NCBI GenBank assembly: GCA_024644775.1
Contig: JAHEHB010000041.1
Span: 1-20,033, forward strand
Source: Deltaproteobacteria bacterium
Lineage (GTDB): Bacteria; Desulfobacterota; Desulfobacteria; Desulfobacterales; SURF-15
Direction: 5' to 3'
Length of the DNA stretch: 20,033 nt
Below are positions 14,900-20,033 of this stretch, one piece after another (position 1 is the stretch's first letter; each line of letters opens with the position of its first letter). The notes under the pieces were generated by a model, which did not search any database, was not told the origin of the DNA, and saw only the letters and a program-made list of their open reading frames with translations. A program made the translations under genes and the position numbers.

Positions 14900-15508
14900 T
14901 TATAATTGGTAGTGACTTTGGATATATTCCATACCCTTTTCAAAGGCATTTAAATTTGCTTCAACGGTTTTTTCGGGTACATTTTCCGATAGCGCCCGAC
15001 GCAGGGAGCGTTCCTTTACGAGATCTTTTATCAAGGGATACAATGCGCCCAACGCCACGGAGTTTTGGTATTTAACAGACCCGATTTCATGAGCCAGTTC
15101 CATTGTCGGCACCTGAAAAACTTCGTTTGAATTTTTTCGTGACACCGTTTTGACCGAATTGGGATCGATGAGCAGTTTACCGTCATCCTTTAATTCTTTA
15201 ACGTAATTATCAAATGCCAATTGCGAAAGGGATACGAAAATATCCGCCTTTCGAACGTACGGATAGTTGATCTCTCCCTCAGATACCACAACCTCCGACC
15301 GGCATGCACCACCACGGGATTCCGGACCGTAAGATTGCGTATTTACGGAATTTAGCTTATCAAAAACAGTAAATGCGGTTCCCAGGATTCTGCCAATGGT
15401 AACGATTCCTTGACCGCCAAATCCTGCAAAGCGAATTTCAAATCGATGAAGTTTCGTCAAACTGATTCTCTCCACCACGAAATCGATCGGAAATATAAAA
15501 AGCAACAT
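14900..15508 (-). CDS. korC: 2-oxoacid:ferredoxin oxidoreductase, gamma subunit
   Basis: A gamma subunit with the signature FAGFGGQGIVTIGRILG (residues 27-43), SYGPESRGGACRSEVVVS and the Ser/Asn-rich middle typical of the family; it completes the alpha-beta interface and is cytoplasmic. First gene of the operon. Two starts are possible: ATG 15508 with GAGGA 9 nt upstream gives 202 residues, but its first 16 residues are hydrophobic and not family-like. TTG 15460 with GGAG 8 nt upstream gives 186 residues and puts GFGGQG at residue 13, as usual. The longer form is reported because it uses ATG; the shorter form is a real possibility. The promoter must lie in the 144-bp divergent region shared with dctP. 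Confidence 0.9.
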   Translation of the reverse strand: MLLFIFPIDFVVERISLTKLHRFEIRFAGFGGQGIVTIGRILGTAFTVFDKLNSVNTQSYGPESRGGACRSEVVVSEGEINYPYVRKADIFVSLSQLAFDNYVKELKDDGKLLIDPNSVKTVSRKNSNEVFQVPTMELAHEIGSVKYQNSVALGALYPLIKDLVKERSLRRALSENVPEKTVEANLNAFEKGMEYIQSHYQL

Positions 15509-15573
15509 CTTATCGTGTCCTCATTTTGAGTGTCAATATCGTTAAACAAAAAAAGTATTCCAATACGAAATGA

Positions 15574-15618
15574 TTGACGATTTCAGGTAGCTATGTTATA
15601 ACTATTTTATGGTTATAA
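15574..15618 (+). promoter_or_regulatory. Predicted dctP promoter with overlapping GTTATAA repeats
   Basis: TTGACG (15574-15579), a 17-nt gap and TATAAC (15597-15602) form a good sigma-70-type promoter facing dctP. The sequence GTTATAA occurs at 15595-15601 and 15612-15618, 17 bp apart. Because TTATAA is self-complementary, it can also be read as the inverted repeat TTATAAC/GTTATAA with a 9-nt spacer. It covers the -10 region and is a candidate operator. It could also influence the divergent kor operon. Confidence 0.55.
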
Positions 15619-15652
15619 TACAGTCGTCATTAAAATATAAAGGAGCGAAAAA

Positions 15653-16660
15653 ATGAAAAGATTCTTTGTGGTTACAAGCGTTGTATTTCTATGCCTATTG
15701 CTCGTCGTTCCGACGGTAATGGCCAAGAAAAAACCGATTCGTTTGAGATTTTCTCATGTGGTGGCGGAAAATACGCCCAAGGGATGGGCAGCCAACGAAT
15801 TTGCAAAAAGAGCCAACGAGGCGTTGAAAGGGAAAGTACTCGTTCAGGTGTTTCCAAACTCTCAGCTCTATGATGACAACCAGGCCATCGAAGCCCTTTC
15901 TGCCGGTTTTATTGAAATGGTGGCCCCTTCTTCTGCAAAGTTCGTGGGTTCCGTGCCCCAGCTTCAAATTTTTGACCAACCCTTTCTCTTTTCCAGCCCG
16001 GAGGTTTGCCATCAGGTGATCGATGGTGCCATCGGACAAGAGATCTTTGGTATGCTGAAAAAACGGGGACTGAAAGCATTGGCGTTCTGGGATAATGGTT
16101 TCAAACATTTTTCTAATAATAGCAGACCATTGATCAAACCAGGGGATTTTAAGGGCGTAAAATTCCGTATTATGAGTTCCGATGTTCTCGAAGCCCAGAT
16201 GAAAACACTGGGTGCTGTGGGACTTAAACTTCCCTTTGCCGAAGTTTATAATGCACTGGAGCAGGGCGTTGTGGACGGGCAAGAAAATACCGCCTCCAAT
16301 ATTTATTCCAAGAAATTTCATGAAGTTCAAAAATATATGACAATCTCCGACCATGGATATATCGGATATCTGGTTACCACGTCCGAAAGATTTTGGAACA
16401 AGCTTCCGGACGATATTCGGACCCAGTTGGAAGAAATTTTAATGCAAGTTACTCTCGACGAGCGGAAAAAGGCATTGGAGCTTAACCAAAGTCAGATGGC
16501 AAAAATTAAGGAATATGCCAAAACATCCGGGAATATTAAAATCCACACATTGAGTCCGGAAGAAAAAGCCATGATGCAGAAATCATTGGAGCCGGTTCAT
16601 AAGGCAAATCCCGATATTATCCCGGTTCGTTGGATCGAGGATATTTATAAGATGAAATAG
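15653..16660 (+). CDS. dctP: TRAP transporter solute-binding protein, DctP family
   Basis: 335 residues with a signal peptide (MKRFFVV... cleavage after VMA, residue 24), placing it in the periplasm. The DctP family pattern is clear: RFSHVVAENTPKGWAANEFA near the N-terminus, QVFPNSQLYDDNQAIEALSAG (65-85), and DFKGVKFRIMSSDVLEAQMK with Arg172 at the place of the conserved arginine that binds the ligand's carboxylate. VYNALEQGVVDGQENTASNIY is also family-typical. The ligand is therefore probably an organic acid; which one cannot be said. AAGGAGCGAAAAA precedes the ATG. It is the first gene of the transporter operon and diverges from the kor operon, which suggests that the imported acid feeds that enzyme. 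Confidence 0.93.
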   Translation: MKRFFVVTSVVFLCLLLVVPTVMAKKKPIRLRFSHVVAENTPKGWAANEFAKRANEALKGKVLVQVFPNSQLYDDNQAIEALSAGFIEMVAPSSAKFVGSVPQLQIFDQPFLFSSPEVCHQVIDGAIGQEIFGMLKKRGLKALAFWDNGFKHFSNNSRPLIKPGDFKGVKFRIMSSDVLEAQMKTLGAVGLKLPFAEVYNALEQGVVDGQENTASNIYSKKFHEVQKYMTISDHGYIGYLVTTSERFWNKLPDDIRTQLEEILMQVTLDERKKALELNQSQMAKIKEYAKTSGNIKIHTLSPEEKAMMQKSLEPVHKANPDIIPVRWIEDIYKMK

Positions 16661-16663
16661 TAA

Positions 16664-16791
16664 TTCCGATTTGCATTCAACATGATACCAAGTCGGCAAG
16701 GAGGAGGCGACGCTGATGTACCGTACGTAGTTCGCGCTTCGAGAAGCCGACGACGCAGCCAACGCAGGTAGCGCTTGAATGCGAAATGGAA
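16664..16791. repeat. 128-bp module with near-perfect terminal inverted repeats between dctP and dctQ
   Basis: TTCCGATTTGCATTCAA (16664-16680) and TTGAATGCGAAATGGAA (16775-16791) are inverted repeats, matching except for one shifted base. The interior is GC-richer than the surroundings and has no coding sense. It begins 3 bp after the dctP stop codon. The shape suggests a small mobile repeat inserted in the operon. Confidence 0.6.
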
Positions 16792-16805
16792 TAAGTTATG
16801 ACGCG

Positions 16806-16837
16806 ATACCCCGGGGGAGGGTTGGTCCCCGGGGTAT
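16806..16837 (+). other. GC-rich 11-bp hairpin upstream of dctQ
   Basis: ATACCCCGGGG (16806-16816) pairs perfectly with CCCCGGGGTAT (16827-16837) around a 10-nt loop. No T-run follows, so it is not a standard terminator. Placed after the binding-protein gene, it probably protects the dctP messenger end or dampens read-through, giving more binding protein than membrane subunits. Confidence 0.65.
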
Positions 16838-16873
16838 ACACAGGACCGGCGAATGAATTGATCTGATCTGATT

Positions 16874-17419
16874 ATGTTGCAAAAAATTATCCAGATTTGG
16901 GGAAAGACAGAAGAAGTTATCGTGGTTGTCCTGCTGGGATTGGCTTCTTATTTAACCTTTCAGGAGGTAATTCTAAGATACGTGTTCGGCACCGGATGGA
17001 GCGGTTCCTATGAGATTACCGTCATGGCACTGATCTGGTGTACCTTTTTTGGGGTGAGTCTGGGGGTGAGGGAAAATGTTCATATTGGAGTGGATCTTTT
17101 GGTAAAAAAGTTTGATCCCTCCATCCAGCGAATCCTCATCATCATTTCCATTCTTTTCAGTATCCTCTTTGGAATTGTTGCAGCCGTGAAAGGGTTTGAA
17201 TTCGCTCATTTTATCAGCCGTAGTAAATTGTTATCCCGAGATTTGCGGATTCCGATGGAAATCGGATATCTGGCGGTTCCGGTGGGCGGCGTTCTGCTGA
17301 GTCTGCGGTTTATCGAACGCCTGGTTTATATTTTGAAGGGGCGGCAGATTGAGGCGGATCGCATGCACGAACTTTCCGAAGAGGACAAAAAGAAGCTTAT
17401 TCAAACGGACAATCATTAA
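16874..17419 (+). CDS. dctQ: TRAP transporter small membrane subunit, DctQ family
   Basis: 181 residues with four hydrophobic segments (about 16-36, 45-65, 92-114, 130-152), as usual for DctQ. Family features are the RYVFGTGWSGSYEITVMALIW stretch of helices 1-2 and VSLGVRENVHIGVDLLVKK in the loop after helix 2. It assists the large subunit DctM in the inner membrane. No clear ribosome site is seen before ATG 16874 (GATCTGATCTGATT), so translation may be weak. The C-terminus is a charged tail (EADRMHELSEEDKKKLIQT). It lies 213 bp after dctP and 238 bp before dctM, unusually wide spacing for a TRAP operon, caused by inserted repeats. Confidence 0.9.
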   Translation: MLQKIIQIWGKTEEVIVVVLLGLASYLTFQEVILRYVFGTGWSGSYEITVMALIWCTFFGVSLGVRENVHIGVDLLVKKFDPSIQRILIIISILFSILFGIVAAVKGFEFAHFISRSKLLSRDLRIPMEIGYLAVPVGGVLLSLRFIERLVYILKGRQIEADRMHELSEEDKKKLIQTDNH

Positions 17420-17657
17420 AAGTGCCTAAAGTGAGCTACAGAGAGCTAAAATGCCTAAAATCGCGATATTCTATCTATTTAGAATAAAAACATTCTTTAT
17501 ACAAAATACGTCGTCGAACTCTTGAATTGGAACACTTGGTCAGTGCCCATCCACAAATGACCTTTTTGTCCAATTTCGGCGTCAAGCTCATCCCGCTCAC
17601 ATCGGAAGGTTGCTGTATTTCCGAGACTTTTTGTTCTTTCACCAGAAGGAGAACCTG
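17420..17657. other. Expanded dctQ-dctM spacer with degenerate tandem repeats and a dispersed repeat
   Basis: 238 bp without a gene. At 17422-17459 short related units (GTGCCTAAA, GTGAGCTAC, AGAGAGCTAAA, ATGCCTAAA) follow one another. ATTCTA (17468-17473) pairs with TAGAAT (17480-17485). From 17542 a sequence beginning AGTGCCCATCCACAAA matches the reverse complement of 19235-19250. The ORF open from 17610 is only upstream read-through of dctM. Confidence 0.5.
17542..17590 (+). repeat. Inverted dispersed repeat, left copy
   Basis: AGTGCCCATCCACAAA (17542-17557) is identical to the reverse complement of 19235-19250. Similarity continues for about 33 nt more with mismatches, through shared TTTTG, CC and finally GCTCA (near 17586-17590). 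The pair flanks dctM in opposite orientations. Confidence 0.65.
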
Positions 17658-18953
17658 ATGGAGAGCTTAGGTATTACCCTATTTTTGGTCTTTTTCTTTT
17701 TTCTTTTATTGGGTACACCGCTTGCTATTTGTTTGGGCCTATCGGTTATCGTAACGTTTTGGTATCACGAAACCCTTCCTCTAATGGCGGTTGCCCAGAA
17801 ACTGTATAACGGAATCGACCACTTCACCCTCATGGCCATCCCCTTTTTTATTTTGGCCAGCAATGTTATGTCCACCGGAGGGGTATCTCGAAGACTCATC
17901 GATGCATGCAACGCCTTTGTAGGGCATTTTAGCGGTGGCCTGGCAGTCGCCTCAATCTTGGCATGTATGTTTTTTGCAGCCATCTCCGGATCCAGCCCTT
18001 CAACCGTGGTGGCGATTGGTTCGATCATGATTCCCGCCATGATTGCCTCCGGTTACGGTGAAAAATACAGTGTCGGCCTACTGGGTTCAGCCGGTTCTCT
18101 GGGCATCTTGATTCCGCCGAGCATTCCAATGATCGTTTATGGCGTGGCCACTGAAGAGTCTGTTGGAAAGCTGTTTATGGCCGGTGTTGGACCGGGACTG
18201 TTTATGGGGGGGCTTTTTCTCATTACGGCCATTATCGTGGCTCGCATGAAAAATTTTAAAGCGGGGACCCCTATGCCCTGGCCAAATCGAATCAATGCGC
18301 TTTGGAAAGCGTTGCCCGGTTTGTTTATGCCGATTTTGGTCCTCGGCGGAATTTACGGTGGTATTTTTACACCCACCGAAGCAGCCGCGGTGGCCGTCTT
18401 TTATTCTCTATTTGTCGGTCTATTTGTATATAAGGATCTCACAATAAGAAATCTTCCCAAAGTATTTGCTCGATCGGCTATAACCATGTCTATGGTTCTT
18501 TTTATAATCACCAATGCCATGCTTTTTGCATTTATTCTCACCACGGAAGGTATTCCTGCAGCAGTGGCGGCATGGATTGTTGAACACGCCGTGACCCCTT
18601 GGGTTTTTCTCCTCTTTGTCAATATTCTTCTCTATTTTGTTGGAGATTTCATGGAGCCGAGCGCCGCTATCTTGATCTTAGCGCCGCTTTTTCTGCCAAT
18701 TGTATTGAAACTTGGCATCGATCCTATCCATTTTGGTATCATTATGACCGTAAATATGGAAATCGGGATGATAACCCCACCTGTGGGACTCAACCTGTTT
18801 GTGGCAAGCGGCATATCGGGGTTGTCTTTGTGGGACGTTTTCAAGGGCGCCGCACCATTTATGATTATCATGCTGGCAGGACTCGGCGTCATCACTTATG
18901 TGCCCATCATTTCTCTTTGGATTCCGAAGCTGATCTACGGTGCCTTGTTCTAA
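17658..18953 (+). CDS. dctM: TRAP transporter large membrane subunit, DctM family
   Basis: 431 residues with 11-12 hydrophobic segments, the expected size of the ion-coupled permease subunit. Typical motifs are seen: GTPLAICLGLSVIVTF, IDHFTLMAIPFFILASNVMSTGG, AISGSSPSTVVAIGSIMIPAM, and near the end NMEIGMITPPVGLNLFVASG. It moves the ligand delivered by DctP across the inner membrane, usually driven by sodium. The start is ATG 17658, with AAGGAG 6 nt upstream and a family-like N-terminus (MESLGITLFLV); the frame is open to 17610, but that extension has no homology. No terminator with a T-run is seen just after the stop. Confidence 0.94.
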   Translation: MESLGITLFLVFFFFLLLGTPLAICLGLSVIVTFWYHETLPLMAVAQKLYNGIDHFTLMAIPFFILASNVMSTGGVSRRLIDACNAFVGHFSGGLAVASILACMFFAAISGSSPSTVVAIGSIMIPAMIASGYGEKYSVGLLGSAGSLGILIPPSIPMIVYGVATEESVGKLFMAGVGPGLFMGGLFLITAIIVARMKNFKAGTPMPWPNRINALWKALPGLFMPILVLGGIYGGIFTPTEAAAVAVFYSLFVGLFVYKDLTIRNLPKVFARSAITMSMVLFIITNAMLFAFILTTEGIPAAVAAWIVEHAVTPWVFLLFVNILLYFVGDFMEPSAAILILAPLFLPIVLKLGIDPIHFGIIMTVNMEIGMITPPVGLNLFVASGISGLSLWDVFKGAAPFMIIMLAGLGVITYVPIISLWIPKLIYGALF

Positions 18954-19434
18954 ACTTGGTTTACAGTAAATTTAGTGAATAATCCCTGTAACCATTTCGA
19001 AGGAATCGACGACTTTATTAAATAAAAAAAATAGAGTGTGGCATTTTTCTACAGAAATGTTGCAACTGCTTTTAATGATGATTAGAGTTACTTTAATTAG
19101 TGTACGTTTAGAAACGAGGGATTTTGGTCGAGATTAAGACGTGCGATCCGCCGTGGGCGGATTAACTGCAGGCATATGGTTGATATTCCGAGGATAAAAT
19201 TTTGAGCATAACGATGATATCGGGCAAAATAACCGTTTGTGGATGGGCACTAACTAAGGGGTTTCTTCAGCCCCCGTGGTAAAAATAAATCGTCAAGAGG
19301 TATAAGGTTACAGCATGGGGGATCGACTAATGAATAGTTTGATCTGTAAACATTCAGCAACAAAAGGGGTGACTTAGATTGAGGCCGAGATCGCTTCAAA
19401 ATAACTTGCCAAACATTGGACATTGGAGGGTAAT
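18954..19434. other. Gene-free spacer with repeat debris
   Basis: 481 bp with no credible gene. It holds a 7-bp hairpin, ATCCGCC-GTG-GGCGGAT (19146-19162), and the right copy of the inverted repeat (19202-19250). The promoter of the downstream lipoprotein gene should lie in 19260-19420, but none is convincing. Confidence 0.5.
19202..19250 (-). repeat. Inverted dispersed repeat, right copy
   Basis: Read on the minus strand from 19250, it starts AGTGCCCATCCACAAA and continues similar to the left copy at 17542-17590, down to GCTCA (19202-19206 on this strand). The plus-strand stretch from about 19138, with the 19146-19162 hairpin, looks like the end of a larger degenerate mobile element; no transposase is present. 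Confidence 0.65.
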
Positions 19435-19929
19435 ATGAGACATCTGACAATGAGAAACATGTTGAAATGTAAGCTTATCGTACCGTTTTTGATTTTTACG
19501 TTTGTAATTGTTTCTTGCGCTTCCATGCAAGGCCGCGAGAGGACAGTCATTGGTGGATTGGGTGGAGCAGCCGCCGGAGGGCTTCTCGCGGGGGCAGCGG
19601 GTGGAAGCGCCGCATGGATCGCGGCCGGTTCGCTTTTGGGGGCTCTTTTGGGTGGCGCCATCGGAGATCGCCTCGATGCTGCCGATCGAAAACAGGCTCA
19701 TTATACGGCCGCTACATCGCTCGAGACGGTGCCATCCGGCACAACCAGTACATGGCAAAATCCCGATAGCGGTCATTCCGGGACATTTACGCCCGTGCGC
19801 ACTTACCAAACATCAAGCGGTGAATATTGTAGAGAATTTCAGCAGACCATTGCTGTTGGAGGTGAAAAGCACCAAGGTTATGGTACGGCATGCAGACAGC
19901 CGGATGGAAGCTGGAAAATCATAAATTGA
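19435..19929 (+). CDS. Glycine-zipper surface lipoprotein (17-kDa antigen-like)
   Basis: 164 residues. A basic N-terminus and hydrophobic stretch (LIVPFLIFTFVIVSC) end in a lipobox-like IVSC, so the protein is probably lipidated at Cys and anchored in the outer membrane. Next comes a glycine zipper, IGGLGGAAAGGLLAGAAGG and then GSLLGALLGGAIGDRLDAAD, typical of the 17-kDa surface antigen/glycine-zipper 2TM group. The C-terminal half (residues about 90-164; GTFTPVRTYQTSSGEYCREF, GYGTACRQPDGSWKIIN) resembles the RT0821/Lpp0805-type surface protein domain. The start ATG 19435 has GGAGGG 4 nt upstream; a TTG at 19423 is the start of that ribosome site and is rejected. ATG 19450 is a second option. 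Exact role unknown, probably envelope structure or stress. Confidence 0.85.
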   Translation: MRHLTMRNMLKCKLIVPFLIFTFVIVSCASMQGRERTVIGGLGGAAAGGLLAGAAGGSAAWIAAGSLLGALLGGAIGDRLDAADRKQAHYTAATSLETVPSGTTSTWQNPDSGHSGTFTPVRTYQTSSGEYCREFQQTIAVGGEKHQGYGTACRQPDGSWKIIN

Positions 19930-19978
19930 GCATGATGTTTATGTGCGTTAACGCGTTCTGAGTCAAGGAGGAAGTCCC

Positions 19979-20033
19979 ATGCGTTGGTTTATTTGTTTAT
20001 TATCATTCATAATCTTTTTTGCTGGAAGTAACA
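19979..20033 (+). CDS. N-terminus of an exported protein, cut by the window end
   Basis: A strong AAGGAGGA site 7 nt upstream precedes ATG 19979, and 18 residues (MRWFICLLSFIIFFAGSN) can be read before the window ends. They form a signal peptide or N-terminal membrane helix. The gene follows the lipoprotein gene by 49 bp on the same strand, so the two may form one unit. Nothing can be said about function. Confidence 0.6.
   Translation, partial: MRWFICLLSFIIFFAGSN

Noticed and set aside
17422..17459. CRISPR-like array
   Set aside because: Units are only 9-11 bp, degenerate and without unique spacers; no cas genes are present.
17610..17657. Upstream start for dctM
   Set aside because: ATG 17658 has AAGGAG at ideal spacing and a family-like N-terminus; the upstream part does not match.
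19138..19250. Intact insertion sequence
   Set aside because: No transposase frame is found between or beside the repeat copies; only end-like sequence remains.

Overview
The window reads as a chromosomal segment of an anaerobic deltaproteobacterium, most likely a sulfate-reducing relative in the Desulfobacterales. This is inferred from the gene mix: a ferredoxin-linked 2-oxoacid oxidoreductase operon, an Fe-S 'old yellow enzyme', a TRAP uptake system, a rhombosortase and many small dispersed palindromic repeats. No rRNA, tRNA, CRISPR array or intact insertion sequence was seen.

Left part (1-2203, + strand): the 3' part of a carbon-nitrogen hydrolase, an RraA-like aldolase-family protein, then a compact TacA/TacT-type toxin-antitoxin pair (DUF1778 antitoxin and GNAT toxin). 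A perfect inverted repeat lies over the pair's predicted promoter.

2207-5061 (- strand): a secreted VIT/von Willebrand A protein with a C-terminal Gly-rich, hydrophobic, Arg/Lys-rich sorting-type tail. Directly downstream is a rhomboid-type intramembrane protease of rhombosortase type. A strong hairpin separates the two. This looks like a dedicated substrate-protease pair and is the most system-like feature of the window.

5062-8083: a gene-poor stretch holding a MITE-like imperfect palindrome, one copy of a dispersed repeat and a remnant of an ATPase C-terminal domain. It is followed by a thiamine diphosphate enzyme of the acetolactate synthase/benzoylformate decarboxylase superfamily (- strand) and an AT-rich spacer with a 12-bp hairpin.

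8084-10315 (+): a RecQ helicase with an extra C-terminal helix-turn-helix-like extension.

10527-15508 (- strand): a metabolic cluster in transcription order korC, korA, korB, korD (four-subunit 2-oxoacid:ferredoxin oxidoreductase), then a FadH-like flavin/Fe-S oxidoreductase. Divergent from it (15653-18953, +) is a TRAP transporter, dctP-dctQ-dctM, whose intergenic regions contain a palindromic repeat module and a GC-rich hairpin. The likely joint job is uptake of an organic acid and its oxidation to an acyl-CoA with reduced ferredoxin; the substrate cannot be read from sequence. The right end has IS- or MITE-like debris, a glycine-zipper surface lipoprotein and the first codons of another exported protein.
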